7,045 nt of DNA from Clostridiales bacterium (lineage in GTDB: Bacteria; Bacillota; Clostridia; Peptostreptococcales; T1SED10-28): positions 1-7,045 of the forward strand of contig SLKF01000209.1 in the NCBI GenBank assembly GCA_007134725.1, in the 5' to 3' direction. Below, piece by piece: positions 1 through 5,812 of the stretch. The position numbers and the translations under genes are program-made. Under the pieces are notes generated by a model, which was given only the letters and a program-made list of their open reading frames with translations, made no database searches and was not told the origin of the DNA. The first letter of the stretch is position 1; every line of letters begins with the position of its first letter.

Positions 1-1
1 A

Positions 2-145
2 AATCACTTTGTGAACCGGTGCGTTGAAAGTAGTCTTGTTGCGCAGTGGAACTGTGTGGAATCGAATATCGGATCCATAAAAACAGCAGAAAGAGCAGGG
101 TTCAAATTATTCAAAAAGGAACCGGTTTACTGGTTTGGTTTATAA
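2..145 (+). CDS. GNAT-family N-acetyltransferase, C-terminal end only (partial)
   Basis: An open frame enters from the left edge and runs 47 residues to a TAA at 143-145. Its residues 14-34 (AQWNC, then SNIGSIKTAERAGFKLF) match the end of GNAT acetyltransferases, where a W-x-C segment is followed by N-x-x-S-x-x-x-A-E-x-x-G-F, the last helix and strand of the acetyl-CoA-binding fold. The tail ends YWFGL. The pattern is most like the GNAT subgroup with a WDC/WNC motif before that helix (the PF12746-like group), but the substrate cannot be told from this piece. The start and the acetyl-CoA loop lie outside the window. No clear rho-independent terminator follows; the next gene has its own promoter. 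Confidence 0.72.
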   Translation, partial: NHFVNRCVESSLVAQWNCVESNIGSIKTAERAGFKLFKKEPVYWFGL

Positions 146-186
146 AATCGGGGTCAAAACGGTTTTTCCTACAATGAATTGGAGAA

Positions 187-216
187 TTATCATGGACAAA
201 GGATTTATCGTATAAT
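187..216 (+). promoter_or_regulatory. Probable sigma-A-type promoter of yaaA
   Basis: A perfect -10 box TATAAT lies at 211-216. A 4-of-6 -35 box TTATCA lies at 187-192, with an 18-base spacer. The site is between the GNAT stop and the yaaA ribosome binding site. Transcription would start near 223, leaving a leader of about 28 bases. The -10 box is strong and the -35 box is weak. No PerR-like operator was recognised by eye. Confidence 0.55.
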
Positions 217-250
217 GTTTTCAATTTAACCCAAGGAGGAGAAGACTCTT

Positions 251-991
251 ATGAAAATTATCATCTCACCGGCGAAGAAAATGAACACCGATGCCGATTC
301 TTTAGAGTATAATCAACTGCCGGACTTTATCAATGATACGGAGGCGTTGACTAAATACTTAAAAGGATTAACCTATGAAGAGCTAAAAACCATGTGGAAG
401 TGTAGTGAAAAAATTGCCACACTGAATTATGAACGGATACAGGAGATGGATGTCCATCAAAATTTAACCCCGGCCATCCTTGCCTTCGAAGGCATTCAGT
501 ATCAGTACATGGCCCCGGGGGTATTCGAAACCGAAGAACTGGAGTATCTCGAGCAGCACCTCAGGATTTTGTCCGGGTTTTACGGCATACTCAGGCCCTT
601 TGACGGGATCGTTCCCTATCGGTTGGAAATGGGAACCAAGCTAAAAAATTACCATGCAAAATCCCTATACGAATTTTGGGACAGAAAACTTGCGGATAAG
701 CTTTTCTCAGAGAGCAAGTGCATAGTAAATTTGGCATCCGAAGAGTATAGTAAAACTATTGCTCGTTATCTGCAGGAGGATATAAAATTTGTAACCTGTG
801 TCTTTGGAGAAATGATTGAAGAAAAGGTAGTGGAAAAAGGAACCTTAGCCAAGATGGCCAGAGGGGAAATGGTACGATTTATGGCAGAAAACAAGGTCGA
901 GGACGTGGAGGATATTAAAAATTTCAATTATCTTAATTACGCTTTTGCAAAAGATCTATCGGATGAAAATACCTATATTTTTTTAAAGTAA
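251..991 (+). CDS. yaaA: Peroxide stress protein YaaA (DUF328/UPF0246)
   Basis: This is a full-length member of the YaaA family, at 246 residues (family usually about 245-260). YaaA is a cytoplasmic protein that in E. coli limits free intracellular iron and damage during hydrogen peroxide stress; its biochemical activity is still poorly defined. The hallmarks are visible in order: ISPAKKM at residues 5-11, LSGFYGILRPFDG at 107-119 followed by YRLEMG at 123-128, NLASEEY at 160-166, and KMARGEMVRFM at 201-211. The start is fixed by a strong AAGGAGGAG site at 233-241, 9 bases before the ATG. The gene has its own promoter upstream. The DUF1287 gene follows 46 bases later on the same strand without a visible terminator between, so the two are probably co-transcribed. 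Codon use is like that of its neighbours. Confidence 0.95.
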   Translation: MKIIISPAKKMNTDADSLEYNQLPDFINDTEALTKYLKGLTYEELKTMWKCSEKIATLNYERIQEMDVHQNLTPAILAFEGIQYQYMAPGVFETEELEYLEQHLRILSGFYGILRPFDGIVPYRLEMGTKLKNYHAKSLYEFWDRKLADKLFSESKCIVNLASEEYSKTIARYLQEDIKFVTCVFGEMIEEKVVEKGTLAKMARGEMVRFMAENKVEDVEDIKNFNYLNYAFAKDLSDENTYIFLK

Positions 992-1037
992 GTGAAAGAG
1001 ACGGAATTGATTTTTAGATACAAAGGAGTCTATCAAG

Positions 1038-1742
1038 ATGAACCAACAGAAATCATTAAAACTAGTAGGTATAGTAGTGATTTTGCTTTTTTTATCCGCT
1101 GGGTTTTATTTTGCAAATCCCTGGAATTTATTACCTAAGGAGTACTATACCGCTGAGGAATTGGGGATACAAACCGTAACCGGTTCCGTAGATTTTAATA
1201 ATAATGGAATTGATGATTATACGGATTTTATGATCGGTGCAAGAAAAGATGCAGAAAACAAACCGGAATACGATGGTTCTTATCATGCCGGGGGATATCC
1301 TCCTGATGATATAGGGGTTTGTACCGATGTGGTGTGGCGGGCTTTTGAAAATGCGGGGTATAATCTGAAAGACATGATTGATGAAGATATTAAAAATAAT
1401 ACGCATCTATATTCAAGGGTTGGAGGACGGCCGGATCCCAATATTGATTTTAGACGGGTCCCGAATTTGAAAGTCTTTTTTGAAAGACATGCTGTTTTCT
1501 TAACCCTGGATCCTTCTGAAATAGAACAGTGGCAACCGGGGGATATTGTAACCTATGGGGATAAGCATATTGCCATTCTCTCTGATCGACGGAATAAAAA
1601 TGGGATTCCCTATATCATTCATAACGGTGGACAACCGAGGAGGGAAGAAGATGCATTAACACGATATGGACTGGAAATAAGCGGCCACTTCAGATTTGAT
1701 GCAAGCAAAGTAAATGAAAGCAGTTTAATTCCATTTAATTAA
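1038..1742 (+). CDS. DUF1287 protein, membrane-anchored, NlpC/P60-like fold likely
   Basis: This 234-residue protein has a hydrophobic segment at residues 8-26 after a lysine-containing N terminus, so it is probably exported and anchored by an uncleaved signal. The exported part is DUF1287 (E. coli YijF family), recognised from GVCTDVVWRAF at 93-103, YSRVGGRPDPNIDFRR at 125-140, WQPGDIVTY at 165-173, KHIAILSD at 176-183 and IHNGGQ at 194-199. Cys95 and His177 are placed like the catalytic pair of NlpC/P60 cysteine peptidases, so a cell-wall hydrolase or amidase role is a reasonable inference, but no substrate is known. A calcium-loop-like DFNNNGIDDYTD lies at 52-63. AAAGGAG at 1022-1028 sits 9 bases before the ATG and supports this start. 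It probably shares the yaaA transcript. Confidence 0.9.
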   Translation: MNQQKSLKLVGIVVILLFLSAGFYFANPWNLLPKEYYTAEELGIQTVTGSVDFNNNGIDDYTDFMIGARKDAENKPEYDGSYHAGGYPPDDIGVCTDVVWRAFENAGYNLKDMIDEDIKNNTHLYSRVGGRPDPNIDFRRVPNLKVFFERHAVFLTLDPSEIEQWQPGDIVTYGDKHIAILSDRRNKNGIPYIIHNGGQPRREEDALTRYGLEISGHFRFDASKVNESSLIPFN

Positions 1743-1745
1743 GTT

Positions 1746-1772
1746 GGAAAGTGCTAAATCAAGGCGCTTTCC
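1746..1772 (+). terminator. Hairpin just after the DUF1287 gene, possible weak terminator
   Basis: GGAAAGTGC at 1746-1754 pairs with GCGCTTTCC at 1764-1772. That gives nine pairs, one of them T-G, around a 9-base loop. It starts 4 bases after the DUF1287 stop, the usual place for a terminator, but no T-run follows. It may act as a 3' stability hairpin or an inefficient terminator. Confidence 0.4.
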
Positions 1773-1885
1773 CACCTGGAGTCCGTCACAAGTATAAGGC
1801 TTGCGGACCGTTCGTTCATCAAACGGGTCATGGCGTCAAATTTGATTTCATCAACGTTGTTGGGCCATACCGGTTTTATTATGAG

Positions 1886-1910
1886 AAGACAGGCACATCA
1901 GTGCTGTCTT
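1886..1910. repeat. Strong hairpin with one bulge, possible bidirectional terminator
   Basis: The arm at 1886-1896 (AAGACAGGCAC) pairs with GTGCTGTCTT at 1901-1910 around a 4-base ATCA loop, with a single unpaired G. The arm lies between two convergent transcription units. Neither strand has a proper T-tract afterwards, so termination in both directions is only an inference. Confidence 0.45.
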
Positions 1911-1942
1911 ACTCTGTTACCTGTGTAGTTAATTGATTTTCT

Positions 1943-1985
1943 GTCTTTAGGAGAACTAATACCTGATCTGCCCGAATCTAAAGAC
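1943..1985. repeat. Perfect 8-base inverted repeat after the mnh operon
   Basis: GTCTTTAG at 1943-1950 and CTAAAGAC at 1978-1985 are exact inverted copies with 27 bases between them. The repeat sits 15 bases beyond the mnhD stop on the - strand. The loop is long for a terminator, so this may be a regulatory or residual repeat instead. Confidence 0.4.
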
Positions 1986-1999
1986 CGATCCGCCTCTCA

Positions 2000-3598
2000 T
2001 TATAGGGGTAGCTCCGACCATAAAAGCATCAGGAAAAGAAAAGCCACCAACATGTAATTTGCCGTTTGAAAGGACAGCTCAAAGCTTCGAACCTGATCGA
2101 AAAATGGAGATTTTAAGGGCAGAAGTTTTACAATGATAAAGGCTCCAAGAAGATACAGGATAAAATAAATCCAAGACCAAAGGGAAAAATTTCCCTGATA
2201 AAACTGAACCTCTCCAAAATTTGAAAAAATCAGCTGATAAAGATTCAAAAGAACAATCCCTGAGGTTAAAACGCTTAAGGAAAGTCGGTCGTAGATACTT
2301 ATGGATAAAGGAGCGCGGGAGCCAAGGGGAACAAATATTTGCGATAGTTTTCCAAATAGAATTACAGTTCCGAGATTTACTAAATGATACCCCAGATAAA
2401 ACAACGGTTGATCTCTTAAAATTTCACCCACTAAGGCTTTACCCTGATAACCCAGAAGGATGGGAAAACCGATAAGAGATAAAATACCAAATCCCATCAT
2501 AAAGCCTACCACAGGCATACGGTGCAGGACCCCTCGAATTTTTCTCAGGTCGTAGGTTTTATAGTTTCGAATGATGGAACCTGCCGATAAAAATAATAAA
2601 ATCTTTAGAAAACCATGATTTACGATATGCAGCAACGCTCCCGAGACACCGGGGGAAGCGATGGACTCCATGGAACTGAGTCCCATGACGATAAATCCTA
2701 TATGGGAGATGGTACTGAAGGCCAGGAGTCGTTTGATATTGGTCTGGCTGATTCCAAAAAACAGACCACATAAAGCAGTGATCAGTCCCAGTAGGATGAA
2801 AAAATCTTTGTAGATATCCATAGGAAAGACCTGTTGGATCTTATACAGTCCGATAACTCCGCTTTTTACAATGATTCCCGAAAGCAAGGCGGAAATACTG
2901 CTGGTGGCTACACTGTGGGCTCGGGGAAGCCAGTTGTATACAGGAAAAAAAGCGGATTTTACCCCCATGGAAACGCACATTAAAACAAAGATCATAATCA
3001 GGCTTCGATCCTGTTCAACATCTACTAGGGATTCTTTTATCAGGCCCATATGCAGGGTACCAGTCATACGATAAAGCATACTGAGACCAATTAAAAACAG
3101 CAAAATTCCTGCAGTATTAAAGACCAAATAATAAATTCCGGCCCTTAGGGAAGGACCGTCTTTTTTATAAATAATCAGAATTCCCGAAAGAATTGTTGCG
3201 ATTTCAATAAAAAGGAAAAGGTTAAAAAAGTCATAGGCATGCACAATCCCCATAAAAACCCCTTGCAAGAATAATAGAAAGAAATAATAGCTTGAAGATT
3301 GTTTCTGATGGGGCCAACTATAGAGGATTATAGCAAACCATAATAATACGGATAACAAAGAGAATCCATAGGTAAGGGGATTGGAAATTAAGGTGATACT
3401 GAGTTTCCCCCCAAAACCGCCCAGGGATAAGAAATACTCCCCTTCGGGAAGATATACCGAGTGATAACTAAGGCCCACAACCAATAGAAATACTTGGCTG
3501 AGTAAGGCTAGAATTCTTCCCATAGGGTGATTGATAAGATAAATCACAATGGCAAAGATTAAGGGAATCAGAATGACAAATAGAGGATAGTAACTCAT
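2000..3598 (-). CDS. mnhD: Mrp/Mnh antiporter subunit D (NuoN/MrpD/MbhH-like proton channel subunit)
   Basis: This is a polytopic membrane protein of the complex I antiporter-like family, the proton-moving subunit of the Mrp Na+/H+ antiporter. From the chosen start it has 532 residues, slightly long for MrpD (roughly 490-510). The expected charged residues are present: Glu132 in a membrane helix (FIEIATILSGI), Lys214 in MGVKSAFFPVYNWLPRAH, Lys245 in LLSGIIVKSGVIG, His327/Lys332 in HIVNHGFLKILLF, and Lys387 in GFPILLGYQGKALV. The pump machinery therefore looks intact. A frame 11 residues longer exists, but ATG 3598 is preferred because AAGGAGG (3606-3612) lies 7 bases upstream and the ATG overlaps the mnhC stop as ATGA. 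It is the last gene of the operon and its only antiporter-like large subunit. Which cation is exchanged is not visible in the sequence. Confidence 0.92.
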   Translation of the reverse strand: MSYYPLFVILIPLIFAIVIYLINHPMGRILALLSQVFLLVVGLSYHSVYLPEGEYFLSLGGFGGKLSITLISNPLTYGFSLLSVLLWFAIILYSWPHQKQSSSYYFFLLFLQGVFMGIVHAYDFFNLFLFIEIATILSGILIIYKKDGPSLRAGIYYLVFNTAGILLFLIGLSMLYRMTGTLHMGLIKESLVDVEQDRSLIMIFVLMCVSMGVKSAFFPVYNWLPRAHSVATSSISALLSGIIVKSGVIGLYKIQQVFPMDIYKDFFILLGLITALCGLFFGISQTNIKRLLAFSTISHIGFIVMGLSSMESIASPGVSGALLHIVNHGFLKILLFLSAGSIIRNYKTYDLRKIRGVLHRMPVVGFMMGFGILSLIGFPILLGYQGKALVGEILRDQPLFYLGYHLVNLGTVILFGKLSQIFVPLGSRAPLSISIYDRLSLSVLTSGIVLLNLYQLIFSNFGEVQFYQGNFSLWSWIYFILYLLGAFIIVKLLPLKSPFFDQVRSFELSFQTANYMLVAFLFLMLLWSELPL

Positions 3599-3933
3599 TG
3601 GTTGTCCTCCTTGTTCAAAAGAATTTTCCAATCCAAGGTTCCATACTGATGATAGATTTTAATACTCATCATCAAGGCTAATGCGGTTACGGAAGCACCG
3701 ATGACAATAGTTGTGATCATTAATGCCTGAGGTATAGGGTCCACCGGTTCCGCTCCAAGAGACGGAAGGATCGGTACTCCGCCCTCGGAGATATAAAACA
3801 GACGAAGAAAAAAAAGAATTACCGAAGCCTCCACCACATTAAGAAATATAATGGATTTGATCAGATGTCGGCTGGTGGCCAAGCCGTAAAGCCCCAGACC
3901 GATCATCAATAGGATTAAGGCGAGTTGCAACAT
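3595..3933 (-). CDS. mnhC: Mrp/Mnh antiporter subunit C (NuoK-like)
   Basis: This is a 112-residue protein with three membrane helices, homologous to NuoK of complex I and MbhG of archaeal hydrogenase. It lies beside MnhD in the complex and helps form the proton path. Signatures are GLYGLATSRHLIKSIIFLNV at residues 14-33, Glu35 just after it, and DPIPQALMITTIVIGASVTA at 65-84, matching the family DP-x-PQAL-x-x-TAIVI motif. Length is typical. The start is fixed by AAAGGAGGG 7 bases upstream, inside the last codons of mnhB; its ATG directly follows the mnhB TAA. The stop overlaps the mnhD ATG. The last 15 or so residues form a hydrophilic tail. Confidence 0.93.
   Translation of the reverse strand: MLQLALILLMIGLGLYGLATSRHLIKSIIFLNVVEASVILFFLRLFYISEGGVPILPSLGAEPVDPIPQALMITTIVIGASVTALALMMSIKIYHQYGTLDWKILLNKEDNQ
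3606..3612 (-). promoter_or_regulatory. Ribosome binding site that sets the mnhD start
   Basis: On the - strand AAGGAGG lies within the last codons of mnhC, 7 bases before ATG 3598. It rules against the longer start at 3631 and implies that translation of mnhD is coupled to mnhC. Confidence 0.8.
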
Positions 3934-4635
3934 TTATCTTCCCTCCTTTACAAAGCGGGTGAATATAATGGTCAGGCCAGAGGAGACTTTCAGTCCGATC
4001 AGTAGGTTTAATAACACCAGGAAAAATCTTCTGATTTCCGGATCCAAGTATCGGGGTAAGAAGTTGGTAAAAGGAGCCCCTTGGGTAACTAAACTGACAA
4101 GCCCTAAGCTCAGTAGGGATAAAAACAGGATTTTTTCCAGTCGATTCAATCGATCGGTGTTCTCCGAAGCCTTTTCCGGAATATATACAGAAATCAGTCG
4201 GGCTGTAGCAAGAATAACCCCACCCTGAAAGCCTCCTCCGGGACTGAGATCCCCAAATACGATGATGTAAAATCCAAAGAGCAGCATAAAAGGATAAAGA
4301 ATTCGGCTGACCGCAAGAATGGTATCACTGTCCTTCGGTGCTGTGGCTTCCTTTGACCGGGGAACGGACTTGGAATATTCCGAAGACTGAGTCATATAAA
4401 GCACTCCTGCCGCAGAAATCAGAAGAATTCCCGCTTCAAAAATGGAATCAAAAAGTCGGTAATCCAACAAAATCGCAGCCACCAGGTTTTTGGATGCGGT
4501 ATCGTCGTAGCCCCGGTCGATTACGGTCTGACCAATAGAAGTTTCTAGAGAAATGTCTGCTAAAGGGACCGTGGCTGCAAGAGCATAAATAAAAATAAAA
4601 CCGAACATCAACAGCAGCACCAGTTTTTTAATCAT
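3934..4635 (-). CDS. mnhB: MbhE-MnhB fusion, Mrp antiporter subunit B
   Basis: This 233-residue membrane protein joins two parts that are separate in archaeal Mbh. Residues 1-82 are MbhE-like (the far C-terminal piece of classical MrpA): a first helix at 4-21, an outside loop, then NLVAAILLDYRLFDSIFEAG at 50-69 with the conserved acidic Glu67. A hydrophilic linker at 83-106 leads to the MnhB domain, 107-233, with ILYPFMLLFGFYIIVFGDL and then SPGGGFQGGV at 131-140, followed by further helices. The family motif usually reads G-H-x-x-PGGGF; here Asp129 stands where the His is common. ATG 4635 is chosen over the ATG three codons earlier (4644), because AGGAGG at 4645-4650 touches the earlier ATG but lies 9 bases from this one. 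It overlaps the upstream DUF4040 stop by 8 bases and abuts mnhC. Confidence 0.88.
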   Translation of the reverse strand: MIKKLVLLLMFGFIFIYALAATVPLADISLETSIGQTVIDRGYDDTASKNLVAAILLDYRLFDSIFEAGILLISAAGVLYMTQSSEYSKSVPRSKEATAPKDSDTILAVSRILYPFMLLFGFYIIVFGDLSPGGGFQGGVILATARLISVYIPEKASENTDRLNRLEKILFLSLLSLGLVSLVTQGAPFTNFLPRYLDPEIRRFFLVLLNLLIGLKVSSGLTIIFTRFVKEGR

Positions 4636-5158
4636 AAATCTCATCCTCCTCTACGATCTCAAATCGAATTCGAGGATCCTCCTGAAGCACCCGTCTTAAT
4701 TTATGGTGGAGAATGCTGCTTTTTTTCATTACAAATACGTATTTACCGTCCCGATGACTTTTCAAAATGATCAAATCCACATTTCGTTCCCGAAAAGCCC
4801 CTTTGATTTGAACATGATGCTCGAAAAAAATATCCAGAGTCAGATCAAAGGAATCCGTAAAGCGTTCAAGGAGTCTAAACCCGGGACAGCCTTCTTTTTC
4901 GCTGAAAAACTCATCCTCTACCCGGCTGACCACCACAAAATTTTTCTGTTTACCCAGGGCGATGATAAAAAATAGAGGCAAAAGGGCGCTGCCGATGGCA
5001 ATTTCCGCTAAGGCCACATCATAGGCATAATACAAAAAGTAGAGCACCGACATTAACAGAGAAAAAATTGCAAAATAAATGATTAGGCGAAGAGATTCTT
5101 TTTCCCGTAGCATAATGATTATAAAAAAGATAATTAGGCCATAGAGTATCAGATACAT
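4628..5158 (-). CDS. MbhD-like (DUF4040) antiporter subunit with soluble C-terminal domain
   Basis: This 176-residue protein corresponds to MbhD, equivalent to the DUF4040 section of MrpA. Membrane helices lie at about residues 2-17, 24-44 and 49-68. The key motif is AYDVALAEIAIGSALLPLFF at 45-64 with conserved Glu52, comparable to the family PDVALAEAAIGA pattern. In Mrp/Mbh this subunit contributes to the cation path next to MbhE and MnhB. Residues 69-176 form a charged, soluble tail of mixed alpha/beta character (VSRVEDEF, VDLIILKSH, GKYVFVMKK, RFEIVEEDEIYD) that the archaeal MbhD core lacks; I do not recognise its fold. ATG 5158 is preferred over GTG 5173, which lies inside the ribosome binding site GAGGTG (5166-5171). 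It follows a 67-base gap after mnhG and overlaps mnhB by 8 bases. Confidence 0.82.
   Translation of the reverse strand: MYLILYGLIIFFIIIMLREKESLRLIIYFAIFSLLMSVLYFLYYAYDVALAEIAIGSALLPLFFIIALGKQKNFVVVSRVEDEFFSEKEGCPGFRLLERFTDSFDLTLDIFFEHHVQIKGAFRERNVDLIILKSHRDGKYVFVMKKSSILHHKLRRVLQEDPRIRFEIVEEDEIYD
4645..4652 (-). promoter_or_regulatory. Ribosome binding site that sets the mnhB start
   Basis: AGAGGAGG on the - strand lies within the end of the DUF4040 gene. It is 9 bases before ATG 4635 but directly adjoins ATG 4644, too close to serve it. Confidence 0.75.
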
Positions 5159-5188
5159 CTTGTTGCACCTCACTTTTGTCTTTTAAGC

Positions 5189-5217
5189 GAAAGGGTATCC
5201 TTTCCTTAATCGAAAGG
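5189..5217 (-). repeat. Alternating complementary arms in the mnhG-DUF4040 gap
   Basis: On the + strand GAAAGG (5189-5194), CCTTTC (5199-5204) and GAAAGG (5212-5217) follow each other with 4- and 7-base spacers. The middle arm can pair with either neighbour, giving two mutually exclusive 6-bp hairpins in the mRNA. The outer arms belong to a 12-base direct repeat, TTAAGCGAAAGG (5183-5194) and TTAATCGAAAGG (5206-5217), with one mismatch. It ends about 18 bases before the DUF4040 ribosome binding site. Confidence 0.5.
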
Positions 5218-5225
5218 CGGTTAGC

Positions 5226-5558
5226 TTACAGAGTATGGGATTGTTTTTGTGCCGTGTTGTCCTTCGAGAATCTCTCTGGATCTTTTAAGGGAAGGCCATT
5301 AATTAATGCAGAACGCCCGATAAACTGACTGTTTAAGGGGTTGGTGATCAGGAAAAACAGCAGGATTACCAAAAGCTTTGCCGTTTCCCACTGAAAACCC
5401 ATTCGAAAAACCAGGGCAAGGATAATAGAAAAGAAGGCTACGGTGTCGATCTTCGAGGCTACTAAAATTTTCAGATAAATGCTTTTGAAACGAAAGAGAC
5501 CGATTACCCCGAAGATCAAAAAAATCCAGGAAATAATTAGAAAAAAATTACTGATCAT
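5226..5558 (-). CDS. mnhG: Mrp/Mnh antiporter subunit G
   Basis: This is a 110-residue membrane protein of the MnhG/MbhC family, a small structural subunit of the Mrp complex. It has three hydrophobic stretches at about residues 4-22, 37-52 and 60-75. Hallmarks are GVIGLFRFKSIYLKILVASK at 17-36 (family: G-x-x-x-LRLPDFYTRLHAATK, here quite divergent, with FRFK and no His) and ITNPLNSQFIGRSALINGLP at 71-90, corresponding to the family ITNPVAAHLIARAA motif. A hydrophilic tail follows. The ATG overlaps the mnhF stop as ATGA (5555-5558) and is preceded 9 bases upstream by AAGGAGG, so the two are translationally coupled. A 67-base gap separates it from the next gene, the only sizeable gap in the operon. 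Confidence 0.88.
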   Translation of the reverse strand: MISNFFLIISWIFLIFGVIGLFRFKSIYLKILVASKIDTVAFFSIILALVFRMGFQWETAKLLVILLFFLITNPLNSQFIGRSALINGLPLKDPERFSKDNTAQKQSHTL

Positions 5559-5812
5559 TTTTGGCGGCCTCCTTCCATCAGAAAGCGGGTAATTAAAGTG
5601 ACGGCTAGAAAGCCTACTATGGAAAAGGTTAGAGCAATATCGAGAAAAAAGAAATTATCCCCCTGAAAACCGATCAATAAGAGCAGTAAAACGGTTTTTC
5701 CGCTGATCAGATTCAAGGCGAGGATTCGTTCCCAAATAGTGGGACTGAAAATAAACTTAATACTGATGACGATAATGGCTAACAGAAGAAGAAAAATCGT
5801 TATCTCAATCAT
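5555..5812 (-). CDS. mnhF: Mrp/Mnh antiporter subunit F
   Basis: This 85-residue protein with three membrane helices (about 3-20, 38-50 and 55-76) belongs to the MnhF/MbhB family. SPTIWERILALNLIS at residues 23-37 matches the family GPTxxDRVxALDxxG signature: Glu29 replaces the usual Asp before Arg, and Asn34 replaces the second Asp. Asp58 in FLDIALTFSIVGFLAV is the conserved acidic residue of the last helix. Length is typical. It overlaps the end of mnhE by 4 bases (ATGA at 5809-5812), with an AGAGGAGG-type ribosome binding site in the last codons of mnhE, and overlaps mnhG in the same way. Confidence 0.92.
   Translation of the reverse strand: MIEITIFLLLLAIIVISIKFIFSPTIWERILALNLISGKTVLLLLLIGFQGDNFFFLDIALTFSIVGFLAVTLITRFLMEGGRQK

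Larger units (their letters stand above)
1743..1999. other. Intergenic region between convergent genes, rich in inverted repeats
   Basis: These 257 bases separate the DUF1287 stop from the mnhD stop on the other strand. Bases 1761-1860 are about 49% G+C by direct count, which appears higher than the flanking genes. Three inverted repeats are present (listed separately), and 1835-1844 is a palindrome, TCAAATTTGA. A 61-codon frame on the + strand (GTG at 1751 to 1936) and a 47-codon frame on the - strand (1897 to 1754) are both open. Neither has a ribosome binding site or a family I recognise, and the + frame begins inside a hairpin arm. I therefore do not call either a gene. The stretch may be a dispersed repeat, an old insertion remnant or a structured 3' region. 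Confidence 0.5.

Noticed and set aside
1751..1936. A 61-codon + strand frame starting with GTG after the DUF1287 gene
   Set aside because: No ribosome binding site, the start falls inside a hairpin arm, no family was recognised, and the opposite strand is equally open. It is treated as part of a repeat-rich intergenic block.
2221..2475. Several 60-110 codon frames opposite or within mnhD, mnhB, the DUF4040 gene and the DUF1287 gene
   Set aside because: They are shadows of well-supported genes in other frames, lack ribosome binding sites, and read as low-complexity basic or non-family proteins.
3599..3631. An 11-residue N-terminal extension of mnhD (MENSFEQGGQP)
   Set aside because: It is the mnhC tail read in another frame. 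The ribosome binding site AAGGAGG lies inside it, 7 bases before ATG 3598.
5159..5173. GTG start at 5173 for the DUF4040 protein
   Set aside because: The GTG is inside the GAGGTG ribosome binding site that serves ATG 5158, and no binding site precedes it.
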